A stretch of DNA of 64,000 nt from Levilactobacillus zymae (lineage in GTDB: Bacteria > Bacillota > Bacilli > Lactobacillales > Lactobacillaceae). The position numbers were made by a program, and so were the translations under genes. Below, in pieces: positions 17,947 through 26,480 of the stretch; position 1 is the stretch's first letter, and each line of letters begins with the position of its first letter. The stretch spans positions 2,294,001-2,358,000 of the forward strand of contig NZ_JAVLAS010000001.1 in assembly GCF_032190635.1 (NCBI RefSeq), given 5' to 3'. The notes beneath the pieces were generated by a model. The model had not been told where the DNA came from and ran no database searches. It was given only the letters and a program-made list of their open reading frames with translations.

Positions 17947-19800
17947 ATGCCCACCAAAAAGCTTGCGCCCAGCGCCTACCTAGTCGGACTTCTGCTCTTC
18001 GGTCTCAGCTTCTTTCTTCCCGGCATTAGCCGGTCTCTGGGATTCCTAGCCGCTACGCTGTTTGCCGGTTACCACATCGTTATCGAAGGCCTGATTGAAA
18101 CCGTGACCGATAGTCGGGCCCAACATAAATTTGCCCCCAACATTCACATCTTGATGTTTCTGGCCGCGCTGGGGGCCATCCTCATTGGTAGCTTCGAGGA
18201 GGCCGCCCTGTTGATCCTAATTTTTGCCGGCGCCCATTTCTTAGAAGAATACGCCGAGGGTAAAAGCCAACGCGAAATCACGGCTCTCTTAGACTTAAAT
18301 CCGGTGGCGGCCCGCCGCTACACCACCACCGGGGCGATCGAGGTGGTCCCCGTGGCCGACCTCGCCGTAGGGGATCGACTCCAGGTCTTAAACGGCGGTC
18401 AGGTGCCGACCGATGGCACCATCATTAAGGGAACGGCCACGTTGAACGAAGCGGCCATTACCGGGGAGAGTATCCCCCAAGAAAAGACCGTCGATGCCAC
18501 CGTCTTCGGCAGTACCATCAATGGCGACTCAACCTTCGACATGGTGGTGACCAAGGATGCCCAGGACACGGTTTTTGCTAAGATCCTCCAGCTAGTTCAA
18601 GACTCCCAACAATCCTTGGGGAAGACCGCCACGAAGATCAAGCGCTTCGAACCCCTCTACGTCACGACCGTCTTACTACTATTACCGGTGGTCTTTCTGG
18701 TAGGAATCTTCCTGATTCATTGGTCGGTACCCACCAGTCTTTACCGGACCATCGTCTTTCTAATCTCGGCCTCGCCGTGTGCGTTGGCCGCTGCCGCGGT
18801 TCCCGCAACCTTATCGGGACTGTCGAATCTGGCCCGTCACGGAGTCCTCTTCAAGGGGGGCGCCTACCTGAATCAGTTAGCCGAGTTACAGGCCGTGGCC
18901 TTCGACAAGACGGGGACCCTGACGGCCGGAAAGCCCACGGTCACCGACACCGAATTCGTACCGGGCGTCAACGCTGACCGACTTACTAACCAAATCGTAG
19001 CGATGGAACAGCAAAGTAACCACCCCCTGGCCACCGCCATTGTCGCGCACTTCACCCCCACCCAATCGCTTGACGTCACCGTCACCAATCAATTAGGTAA
19101 GGGATTGGAAAGTCAGATTGACGGTCATACCGTCCGGATCGGGAAACCCTCCAGTTTTACAACGGTCCCCGCTGCCCTGCAAACCCGTAGCGATGAACTC
19201 GCTGCGGCGGGCAAGACCGTGATCTTCGTGGCCGTCGACGACCAAGTTCAAGCGTTACTGGCCCTGATGGACGTCCCGAACCCAGCGTCGCAAGCGGCCA
19301 TCGATTACTTCAAACAACACCAGATTCACACCCAGATGATCACCGGAGACGCCCAGCTCACAGGTCAGGCCGTGGGGGCCGCACTAGGCGTGGACGAGGT
19401 CGCCGCCAACGTCTTACCGGAGAATAAGGCCGCCATCATCGACCAGCAGAAGCAACGCTACGCCACGGTGGCCATGGTTGGCGACGGCGTTAACGATGCC
19501 CCCGCCCTGGTCAAGGCCGATATCGGCGTAGCCATGGGCGACGGAACCGACGTGGCGATTGACGTGGCCGATACCGTGCTGATGCAAAACGACCTGTCCA
19601 AGCTCACCTACGCCCACCGCTTATCCAAACGGTTAAACCAAATCATCTGGACAAACCTTATCTTTGCGTTGGCAATCGTGGTATTATTAATTGTGCTGAA
19701 CTTTTTAAGCATTACCAACATCGCTTGGGGCGTAGTGGTTCACGAGGGGAGTACCCTGCTCGTGATCTTAAACGGCTTACGCTTATTGATGTTTAAATAA
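17947..19800 (+). CDS. P1B-type metal-transporting ATPase, P1B-4-like (Co/Fe/Zn efflux)
   Basis: A 617-residue transport ATPase, normal for short P1B pumps. It has no N-terminal metal-binding domain. The actuator motif is ITGESIP, the phosphorylation site FDKTGTLTAGKP, and the hinge MVGDGVNDAPALVKADIGVAMG. The membrane metal motif is SPC (ISASPCALAAAAV) rather than CPC, and the last helices carry HEGSTLLVILNGLRL; this SPC plus HEG[GS]T pair defines the P1B-4 subgroup, whose members export Co2+, Fe2+ or Zn2+. A cadmium-pump label would therefore be misleading. An ArsR/SmtB repressor gene follows after 36 bp, and AGGAGG precedes the ATG. Confidence 0.9.
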   Translation: MPTKKLAPSAYLVGLLLFGLSFFLPGISRSLGFLAATLFAGYHIVIEGLIETVTDSRAQHKFAPNIHILMFLAALGAILIGSFEEAALLILIFAGAHFLEEYAEGKSQREITALLDLNPVAARRYTTTGAIEVVPVADLAVGDRLQVLNGGQVPTDGTIIKGTATLNEAAITGESIPQEKTVDATVFGSTINGDSTFDMVVTKDAQDTVFAKILQLVQDSQQSLGKTATKIKRFEPLYVTTVLLLLPVVFLVGIFLIHWSVPTSLYRTIVFLISASPCALAAAAVPATLSGLSNLARHGVLFKGGAYLNQLAELQAVAFDKTGTLTAGKPTVTDTEFVPGVNADRLTNQIVAMEQQSNHPLATAIVAHFTPTQSLDVTVTNQLGKGLESQIDGHTVRIGKPSSFTTVPAALQTRSDELAAAGKTVIFVAVDDQVQALLALMDVPNPASQAAIDYFKQHQIHTQMITGDAQLTGQAVGAALGVDEVAANVLPENKAAIIDQQKQRYATVAMVGDGVNDAPALVKADIGVAMGDGTDVAIDVADTVLMQNDLSKLTYAHRLSKRLNQIIWTNLIFALAIVVLLIVLNFLSITNIAWGVVVHEGSTLLVILNGLRLLMFK

Positions 19801-19836
19801 GGCAGCTTAATTCTTTAAACCATTGGGGGTTGCAGC

Positions 19837-20157
19837 ATGCCGACCGATCCATCGCTCGACCCGACGTTGCCCAGCGACAACGAGTTACGTCCGGTCCTCT
19901 CCATTTTCAAGGCAATCAGTGATCCCTCCAAGATGCGGATTATCCTGTTGATTGCCCACCAATCGCTTAGCGTCGGAGAGATCACCAACCGGCTGAATAT
20001 CAGTCAATCGGCGGTCTCCCATCACCTACAAACCTTGCGTCAGCTCAACCTGGTCACCAACGTACGGGTGGGGCGCGAAATGCACTACCAAGTCACCGAC
20101 CAACACGTCATTCAGATTTTCGAACTGACCAAAAAACATGTATTGGAAGACGCCTAA
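19837..20157 (+). CDS. ArsR/SmtB family metal-sensing repressor
   Basis: A 106-residue winged-helix repressor. The DNA-reading helix is in RLNISQSAVSHHLQTLRQLNLV. The alpha3N site Cys pair is absent. The alpha5 helix has D-x-H-x10-H-x2-E (TDQHVIQIFELTKKHVLED), matching the alpha5 metal site of CzrA/SmtB-type sensors (D-x-H-x10-H-x2-H/E). It should bind Zn or Co and release the upstream promoter that drives the ATPase. GGGGGTTGC lies before the ATG, and a terminator follows. Confidence 0.9.
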   Translation: MPTDPSLDPTLPSDNELRPVLSIFKAISDPSKMRIILLIAHQSLSVGEITNRLNISQSAVSHHLQTLRQLNLVTNVRVGREMHYQVTDQHVIQIFELTKKHVLEDA

Positions 20158-20163
20158 TCTTAG

Positions 20164-20203
20164 ACGACCCTGACTAGCCAACGCTAGTTCGGGTCGTTTT
20201 TTC
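20164..20203 (+). terminator. Intrinsic terminator of the metal operon
   Basis: ACGACCC...GGGTCGT stem with inner CTAGC/GCTAG pairing, then TTTTTT. Confidence 0.85.
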
Positions 20204-20374
20204 TGTCCCATTTTGTCTCAATTTTGGTGAGACCACTGCGACACTCAAGAGCCCATGGTCACCAGCTTCGACACGATCTAGCCGCGAAATCTAGACTATT
20301 GCGTACCCTCACTGTTTTAGTAAACCCCTACTAAATTCAGCGACCAGCCGTCGAATTGTGAAGAAAATAATTAG

Positions 20375-20413
20375 TTGAAAACGCTTGCAGAATAGTGACC
20401 CACCAGCTATACT
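20375..20413 (+). promoter_or_regulatory. Promoter with strong cre site upstream of the GPH transporter
   Basis: TTGCAG (20385-20390), 17-bp spacer, TATACT (20408-20413). TGAAAACGCTTGCA (20376-20389) fully fits the CcpA cre consensus and overlaps the -35, so carbon catabolite repression is expected. Confidence 0.78.
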
Positions 20414-20484
20414 TTATTCGTTAATACATTTTATAAAGGCATTTTTTAAAATAGATTTCAAATCTAACGGAGGAGTGTATTCCA

Positions 20485-21966
20485 ATGAAGCAGTACTTAG
20501 CCTATGCGTTTGGCACTTTCGGGCACGATGCCTTCTACAATACGTTAAGCATTTATTTCATGATGTTTCTCACCAGTCAGCTTTTTACCAGTGGGGCCGA
20601 CGAAAAGATGGTCGGCTTGGTGACCCTCATTGTCGTGGTCATTCGGATTGGTGAAATCATGTTCGACCCGATGATTGGTGGGGTCGTCGATAACACCGAA
20701 ACACGCTGGGGCAAATTTCGGCCGTGGATCATGGCTGGCTCCCTCGTGGCCTCCATCGGTCTAATCGTTTTATTCTCCGATTACGGTGGTCTGGCGTTCA
20801 ACAATCCAACCCTGTACCTGATTTTGTTAGCGGTTACTTTCTTAGTAATCGACGTTTTCTACTCGTTCAGTGACATTGCCTTATGGTCGATGTTACCCGC
20901 CATCAGCATCGACACCAAAGTTCGAACACGCTTCGGAACGGCTTCACGACTGGGATCGACGCTGGGCGCCCAAATCGTGATTGTGATCATCACGCCCGCC
21001 ATCCTGTTGTTCTCCCACGTTTTCTCGAAGGTCCCTTACGGGCAACAGACCCACGCCGGCTGGTTCGGCTACGTCTTGATTGTGGCTTTACTGTGTTCCG
21101 GTGGGGCGTTGATCACTTGCTTGAACATCAAGGAACAGGACAACCTGATTCGGAAGAACACCCAACACACCAACTTAAAGGCCATCTTTAACGCCATTAA
21201 GAACAACACGCAACTCCTGTGGATCGCGGCATCTTACTTCCTGTTTGCCTTTAGCTACGTGGTCACCCAATCCCTGTTGATGTACTACTTCCGTTACCGG
21301 TTGGGCAACGTGGCGGCCTACACCTGGGTCGGGGTCATCACCTGTGTGCTGGGCGTGCTCTCCGTATCCATCTATCCGTTACTTGAGCGCCTGATTCGGC
21401 GAAAAGCCATCTACATTGCCGGTATCGCCTTTATGCTGATTGGCTACGTGATCTTCTTGTTTGCCGGGCAGAACCTGGCCCTAGTACTGGTCGCCGTGTC
21501 CTGCTACTTCTTCCCGTACCCGCTGATTTTCTTGGCCACGTTGATGACCATCACCGACAGTGTCGAATACGGGCAACTAGTCAACGGTACGCGAAACGAA
21601 TCGGTCACCCTGTCCATCCGACCACTGATCGATAAATTAGCCGGCGCCGCCTCCAACGGGGTCGTGGGCCTGGTCGCCGTGGCCGTCGGAATGACGGGTA
21701 ACGCCAAACCCAGTGACATCTCGGCCGCCGGGATCTTTAAGTTCAACACCTTCATGTTCTACATTCCCATCGTGCTGCTGATCATCGCCGCCGTGATTTT
21801 CTTCTTCAAGGTCACGCTGACCGAAGCTAAGCACGCCGAAATCGTTAAGGAGCTGCGCAAGCGTTTGGAAAAACAAGACGCTGCCACGCCTAAGTCAACC
21901 TTAACCGATTCGCAACAAACCACCCACGTGACCTCGGCCACACCAATGGCCAACTCGCACAACTAA
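20485..21966 (+). CDS. GPH-family sugar:cation symporter
   Basis: A 493-residue, 12-segment transporter of the glycoside-pentoside-hexuronide family. Family marks are AYAFGTFGHDAFYNTL at the start, the FDPMIGGVVDNTETRWGKFRPW loop between segments 2 and 3, and the YPLLERLIRRKA loop. It lacks the EIIA-like domain of LacS-type members; the C-terminal tail is about 40 polar residues. The substrate is not readable; a pentoside or glycoside is likely. GGAGGAG lies before the ATG. Monocistronic, with a cre site on its promoter. The FGGY kinase and SDR genes downstream run the opposite way but may share the substrate. Confidence 0.88.
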   Translation: MKQYLAYAFGTFGHDAFYNTLSIYFMMFLTSQLFTSGADEKMVGLVTLIVVVIRIGEIMFDPMIGGVVDNTETRWGKFRPWIMAGSLVASIGLIVLFSDYGGLAFNNPTLYLILLAVTFLVIDVFYSFSDIALWSMLPAISIDTKVRTRFGTASRLGSTLGAQIVIVIITPAILLFSHVFSKVPYGQQTHAGWFGYVLIVALLCSGGALITCLNIKEQDNLIRKNTQHTNLKAIFNAIKNNTQLLWIAASYFLFAFSYVVTQSLLMYYFRYRLGNVAAYTWVGVITCVLGVLSVSIYPLLERLIRRKAIYIAGIAFMLIGYVIFLFAGQNLALVLVAVSCYFFPYPLIFLATLMTITDSVEYGQLVNGTRNESVTLSIRPLIDKLAGAASNGVVGLVAVAVGMTGNAKPSDISAAGIFKFNTFMFYIPIVLLIIAAVIFFFKVTLTEAKHAEIVKELRKRLEKQDAATPKSTLTDSQQTTHVTSATPMANSHN

Positions 21967-21973
21967 CCTTCTA

Positions 21974-22012
21974 AAAACCGTCATCCAGTCTGTGAGCTGG
22001 GTGGCGGTTTTT
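21974..22012 (+). terminator. Intrinsic terminator of the transporter gene
   Basis: AAACCGTCATCCAG stem pairing with CTGGGTGGCGGTTT, followed by T. Confidence 0.85.
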
Positions 22013-22469
22013 GGTGTCCATCTAATCGTTATGTCGCTGTTAGTAGCATAGCTAAGCCCCCTCAGACGTTGCTAATCGTTTTCGTCTAGCACTAGTAGCT
22101 TGCCACAGACGCTAAGCCTGCCCCCAGTACTGTCTGGTCATTACCCTTCAGGATGACCGATCCCACTAATCAGTACCTGCTAATCACCAGCGACACGCCT
22201 ACGAAGAGTCCCAACCCTAGTTCACTCGTTTTGATAACCTTTAATTGATGACTTGCTAGTCCATGAAGGCTCTCCAGTCCCGTAACCCCAAACTAGCTTA
22301 ACGTCCCGACCACTATAAAATCGTCTTCTCTCCGCCTTAATTTCCCACTTTCCCCGCTGGATACCTGCGTCTGCCCTTTAGGGGGCCCACCCAGCAACGC
22401 ATGAAGGCCCTGAAAAGTAACTAAGTAACGACCACCTAGGCCCCACCAACTTACCCCACCGGACCCACT
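22013..22469. other. Intergenic stretch without a recognisable gene
   Basis: Both strands have frequent stops and no ribosome-site-plus-start pair with a credible product. No repeat or RNA motif was recognised. It may be a decayed gene. Confidence 0.5.
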
Positions 22470-22514
22470 AAAAATAGGCCCCATCCGGATCAGCACGTCC
22501 GGATGAGGCCTATT
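22470..22514 (-). terminator. Intrinsic terminator of the kinase operon
   Basis: Long stem (AATAGGCC..ATCCGGA with TCCGGAT.AGGCCTATT), AT-rich ends on both sides, positioned after the minus-strand kinase gene. Confidence 0.8.
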
Positions 22515-22565
22515 GATTTAGGGTTTTATGAATGTAGTTAAAAAGATACGAGTGGGAACCAAAGC

Positions 22566-24146
22566 CTATTTGGCACTAACGGGGGCTTTATCGCTGGCCA
22601 CGTTGGCGTCTAGCTTAGCAAGCTTCGTGAGGCCGTGCATGTCGCCGACTAAGTCCTGGTACAGCTTCCGGTACATAGTGTAGTACTGGTTGTATACGGC
22701 GTGGCGCTTAGCGTTCGGTTCGACTGGGTCGCCGAGAACCTGCCACTTCTGAACGTCGTCGACATCGAGGATGCCCGTGCCGATACCGGCCAACATCACG
22801 TCACCCAGGTTAGCTTCGGCGTCTTCGATTGGCGTCCGAACGGCGTAACCCGTTACGTCAGCAAACATTTGGACCCAGTCCTTGGAGTTCGTGACCCCAC
22901 CGGCGATGATGATGTAATCGCCCAGGTCGCGGCCCGTGCTTTCGATACTGTGCCGCAATGCGTAGCAGACGGCTTCCTGGAAGGCGTGGTAAATGTGAGC
23001 CTTGGTGTGGACCAACGACAACCCGAAGATCAAGCCCTTGGCGTCGGAGTTCCAGATTGGGGCCCGTTCACCCATGAAGTATGGCAGAACGACCAGGCCT
23101 TCACTCCCCGGACCGATGTTTAACTTCTTAGCTTCCTTGTTCAAGGCCACGTAGGCGTTATCGCCCCCGGCCTTTTGTGCGGCCACTTCTTCTTGGGCGA
23201 ACGTGTCCCGGAACCACTTAGTGATGGCGCCGGCCGTAGCGGACCCGGAGAAGTTGTAGACCAAGTTTTCCGACTTGTAGGGGTACGGCCAAACGATCAG
23301 GCCCTGGCCCTTAATCGGCTTTTCGCTAACCAACGCGGCATTCATGGATTGTCCAATGGCGGCCACGTACTTGCCGGGCTTGAAGACGCCCATGCCGACG
23401 TTCGCGGCTCCGACATCGACCCCACCGGAAATCACGGGCGTGCCTGCCAGTAAGCCCAGTTCCTTAGCGGCAGCGGCGGTCAGTCCCCCCACGATGGTCG
23501 TGGAGTCAACGATGGGCATCGGCATCATGCTTTCGGGAACACCCATGGCGTCGAGCATTTCCTTGGACCAGGTATTGGTGTTGACGTCGTAGAACCCACC
23601 CAAGTTCCCGGCGGCGGTGTGGTCAATGGCCACCTTACCGGTCAATTCATAAATCGCGTAGTTGGAAGGCGGCAGGAACATCCGCGTCTTCTTCCAGTTC
23701 TCGGGTTCGTGGTTCTTAATCCAGAGAATCTTAGTGTAGCCGTAATACGGGTCGACCACGTCGTTCCCGGTGATTTCGGTCAACCGGTCGCCGTCGATGT
23801 GTTCCTTGACCCAGGCAACTTCGTCTTCGGCTCGGCGGTCCATCCAGATCAGGCAAGGCCGAACCGGCTGCATGTGTTCGTCAACGGGGATCCCGGAGCC
23901 CCCGTACAGACCACTGATACCGACCCCTTTAATATCGTGCGGGTCGACGCCGGCCTTTTCAACCGTCTTTTGGATGGACTTCTTTAAGCCATCGACCCAG
24001 ACGCTGGGCCATTGTTCCGCCCACAGCGGCTTGGGTGTGAGGACGTCGTATTCTTCTAAGTCTTGTGCGATCAGGTGACCTGCCGTATCCATCAAGATAC
24101 TCTTGGTCCCTGACGTCCCAATATCCGTTCCAATTAAATATTTCAT
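22566..24146 (-). CDS. FGGY-family carbohydrate kinase (xylulokinase/ribulokinase-like)
   Basis: A 526-residue cytosolic sugar kinase. The start is ATG 24144-24146, giving MKYLIGTDIGTSGTKSIL with AAGGAAGG upstream; the frame extends further but without a site. The N-terminal phosphate loop is DIGTSGTKS, followed by WMDRRAEDEV and the catalytic Asp in SGGVDVGAANVG. The ATP-binding C-terminal blocks are SGSATAGAITKWFRD and IIIAGGVTNSKDW. It pairs with the upstream SDR gene: a polyol or sugar is oxidised to a ketose, then phosphorylated into the pentose phosphate pathway. Distinguishing xylulose from ribulose or gluconate needs a tree. Confidence 0.9.
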   Translation of the reverse strand: MKYLIGTDIGTSGTKSILMDTAGHLIAQDLEEYDVLTPKPLWAEQWPSVWVDGLKKSIQKTVEKAGVDPHDIKGVGISGLYGGSGIPVDEHMQPVRPCLIWMDRRAEDEVAWVKEHIDGDRLTEITGNDVVDPYYGYTKILWIKNHEPENWKKTRMFLPPSNYAIYELTGKVAIDHTAAGNLGGFYDVNTNTWSKEMLDAMGVPESMMPMPIVDSTTIVGGLTAAAAKELGLLAGTPVISGGVDVGAANVGMGVFKPGKYVAAIGQSMNAALVSEKPIKGQGLIVWPYPYKSENLVYNFSGSATAGAITKWFRDTFAQEEVAAQKAGGDNAYVALNKEAKKLNIGPGSEGLVVLPYFMGERAPIWNSDAKGLIFGLSLVHTKAHIYHAFQEAVCYALRHSIESTGRDLGDYIIIAGGVTNSKDWVQMFADVTGYAVRTPIEDAEANLGDVMLAGIGTGILDVDDVQKWQVLGDPVEPNAKRHAVYNQYYTMYRKLYQDLVGDMHGLTKLAKLDANVASDKAPVSAK

Positions 24147-24250
24147 GAGTAGACCTTCCTTCGGCAATGCCGTTTTTCAAAGCTATAGGTGTGTGTAGCT
24201 TCCGCCCGAACCGACCATTTGATCAATCCATCACACGCCTGAAGAAACGC

Positions 24251-24283
24251 AAAGGTGACGATAGTCGCACGATCGCCACCTTC
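24251..24283 (-). other. Intergenic stem-loop between SDR and kinase genes
   Basis: AAGGTGGCGAT and ATCGTCACCTTT arms flank a short loop and there is no T run. It could stabilise or process the dehydrogenase mRNA rather than end it. Confidence 0.45.
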
Positions 24284-24303
24284 AGTGAGTTAACGTGGTC
24301 ACT

Positions 24304-25080
24304 TTACCAAGCGGTGAAGGCCCCGTCAACCAAGTAGTCGTCCCCGGTACTGAATGAACTGGTGTCACCCGCCAAGTAAACGGCCATTCCTTGTAATTCA
24401 TCCGGTCGACCCAAGCGCCCAAGCGGTGCCCAGTCGTTCCAAGTCTTGATCAATGGCTTCAAGTCTGGTGAGCTTAACGTCAAGTCGGTGCCCATGTAAC
24501 CTGGGGAAATGGTGTTCACCCGCACGCCCTTCTTGGCCCATTCGATTGCTAAGGACTTGGATAATTGGATAACCCCGTTCTTAGTGGCGTTGTACGAGCA
24601 TTGTGGTTGTGGCCGGTTAACGATGTGTGCGGACATGGAAGCCGTGTTCACGATGGAACCGCCACCATTCTTTAACATGTAACGACCAGCCGCTTGCGAG
24701 CAGAGGAAGACGGAGTTCAGGTTCAAGTTAACAACCTTCAACCAGTCCTGGTAGGACATATCTTCGGCGGGGATGTTTAAGCACATGCCGGCGTTGTTGA
24801 ACGCAGCGTCTAAGCCGCCCAATTCCTGAACCACCGTTTCGACCATCTTTTGCACTTGGTCGGGATCGGTGACGTCGGTTGGTACCGCGATGACCTTTTG
24901 GCCCGTGGCGTCCGCAATTTCTTTGGCCGTGGCTTGTGACTTTTCAGCGTTGATGTCCACGATGGCCAGGTCGGCCCCAGCTTCTGCTAAACCAGTGGCC
25001 ATGGATTTACCTAATCCTTGCGCACCGCCGGTCACGTAAATCTTCTTACCCTTGAGTGACATTCGATCTAGAATCCCCAT
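24304..25080 (-). CDS. Short-chain dehydrogenase/reductase, probable polyol dehydrogenase
   Basis: A 258-residue classical SDR. The cofactor motif is VTGGAQGLGKSMA with an Asp at the end of beta2 (AIVDIN), favouring NAD(H). Other blocks are NNAG, the catalytic Ser in TASMSAHIV, YNATK as the YxxxK pair and SPGYMGTD. Members near it oxidise polyols such as arabitol, xylitol or sorbose. It lies upstream of the FGGY kinase in the same transcript, and opposite the ROK gene with shared operators. AGGAGG precedes the ATG. Confidence 0.9.
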   Translation of the reverse strand: MGILDRMSLKGKKIYVTGGAQGLGKSMATGLAEAGADLAIVDINAEKSQATAKEIADATGQKVIAVPTDVTDPDQVQKMVETVVQELGGLDAAFNNAGMCLNIPAEDMSYQDWLKVVNLNLNSVFLCSQAAGRYMLKNGGGSIVNTASMSAHIVNRPQPQCSYNATKNGVIQLSKSLAIEWAKKGVRVNTISPGYMGTDLTLSSPDLKPLIKTWNDWAPLGRLGRPDELQGMAVYLAGDTSSFSTGDDYLVDGAFTAW

Positions 25081-25150
25081 TAGTGTTGCCTCCTAAGTAA
25101 TTGATTAACTAATTTAAGTGGCATTAAGGGCGTTTAGCAAAATAATAAGT

Positions 25151-25281
25151 AGTTTTGTAAAATCGTTTTCCTTAATGCTCCTTAATCATATATCCAGATG
25201 TAACCGCTGTCAACGATTTTAGAAAACTATTTTATAAAACAAGCCTTCAATTTTACAAAACAAGTTGCGATTAGGTATAAT
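25151..25281. promoter_or_regulatory. Divergent control region with repeated ATTTTAnAAAAC operators
   Basis: Copies of the motif are at 25151-25163 (reverse sense, AGTTTTGTAAAAT), 25216-25227 (ATTTTAGAAAAC), 25229-25240 (ATTTTATAAAAC) and 25250-25261 (ATTTTACAAAAC). The last two are 21 bp apart, two DNA turns. The last overlaps the -35 (TTACAA) of the regulator promoter, whose -10 TATAAT is at 25276-25281. This fits a ROK repressor acting on both its own gene and the SDR-kinase operon. Confidence 0.65.
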
Positions 25282-25302
25282 AACGGTATTGGAGGCGCAC
25301 AC

Positions 25303-26409
25303 ATGGCAAACGATATTACCAATAATTATTCGCGAGTCTTTCAACTCATCTACCATCAAGATAAAATTTCCAAACAAGAAATTGCCATTCAATTAAACCT
25401 CAGTCTCCCCACGGTGACCCATAATCTGAAGCTACTCATGGCGAACGACCTGATTCGCAACGACGGGAAGTTCAAATCCCAAGTTGGCCGGCGCGCCGTC
25501 GCCTACTCGGTCTACGCCCGCAAGCGGGTCTGCTTAGGCCTGGAAATGTTCAAGAATTATGTGACCATCACCGCCATCGATTTAAAGGGTGCCGAAATTG
25601 CGGCCGATAAGTTGCTGCTGGATTACTCGAATGACGACAACTACTTTCAACAACTGGCCACCTGGATCAAAAGCTTCGCCACGGACTGCGGTCTCGTGGA
25701 CGAACAGGTCATCGGCTTAGGCGTGGGCATCCAAGGTTTAATTTCCTACGACCGCACAACGGTTTTGTACGGCAAAATCTTGGATTGCACGGGGTTAAAG
25801 ACTGTCCGCTTCGAACAGTTTCTCCCCTATAAAGTTTCGTTCTTCCATGATGCCGACTGTGTGGCCTATGCGGAACACGATCAGTCCGACGACCACAAGG
25901 ACACCATCTACCTGTCCATCGGCGAACATCTCGGCACGGCCATCATGATTAATGACCGCATCTACTCCGGCGAACAGGGCCGCAGTGGGACCATGGAACA
26001 CGTGACCTTCGTGGCCAACAGCGACCGGCTGTGCTACTGCGGTCGGCACGGTTGCATCGAAACCTACGTCTCCATTAGTTCGTTGCTCCACGCCGACGAG
26101 CAGTTACCCGATTTTATGGCCAGCTTAGCGCAGAATCAGGCTAACCGGGCGCGGTGGGAAACCTACCTGGACGACCTCGCCGAAGCCATCAATAACTTTC
26201 ATATGTTCCTCGACAACCGTATCGTGATTGCCGGGGAGTTATTGCAATTCATCAACCAACAGACCTTGGCCCAGCTTAAGGAGCGCATCGCCAACCTGAC
26301 GGCCTTTCCGGAAGACCGGCCGTACCTGCGCCTAGGATCCGTTTTAACCCATCCAGTGGCTACCGGTGCTGCTATTCCGTTAATGGAAAGTTTCATCGAA
26401 AACATTTAG
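25303..26409 (+). CDS. ROK-family transcriptional regulator
   Basis: A 368-residue regulator. The N-terminal winged helix has ISKQEIAIQLNLSLPTVTHN. The ROK sugar-binding domain has an IGEHLGTAIMINDRIYSG phosphate-type loop and the zinc cluster CYCGRHGCIE near residue 246-255. It is divergent from the SDR-kinase operon with repeated AT-rich operators between them, so it likely represses that operon until a sugar or polyol binds. GGAGG lies before the ATG. Confidence 0.9.
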   Translation: MANDITNNYSRVFQLIYHQDKISKQEIAIQLNLSLPTVTHNLKLLMANDLIRNDGKFKSQVGRRAVAYSVYARKRVCLGLEMFKNYVTITAIDLKGAEIAADKLLLDYSNDDNYFQQLATWIKSFATDCGLVDEQVIGLGVGIQGLISYDRTTVLYGKILDCTGLKTVRFEQFLPYKVSFFHDADCVAYAEHDQSDDHKDTIYLSIGEHLGTAIMINDRIYSGEQGRSGTMEHVTFVANSDRLCYCGRHGCIETYVSISSLLHADEQLPDFMASLAQNQANRARWETYLDDLAEAINNFHMFLDNRIVIAGELLQFINQQTLAQLKERIANLTAFPEDRPYLRLGSVLTHPVATGAAIPLMESFIENI

Positions 26410-26415
26410 GCGACA

Positions 26416-26464
26416 AAAAACGATTAGACAATCAGGCTTCAATCCTGATCATCTAATCGTTTTT
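26416..26464. terminator. Shared terminator between converging genes
   Basis: A long stem AAAAACGATTAGA.. pairing with ..TCTAATCGTTTTT; both ends have A/T runs, serving the ROK gene and the surface protein gene. Confidence 0.85.
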
Positions 26465-26480
26465 AGATTACTTGTCTCGC

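Noticed and set aside
17947..19800. Calling the metal pump a cadmium/zinc CadA
   Set aside because: The membrane motif is SPC and not CPC, and the HEGST block fits P1B-4 pumps instead.
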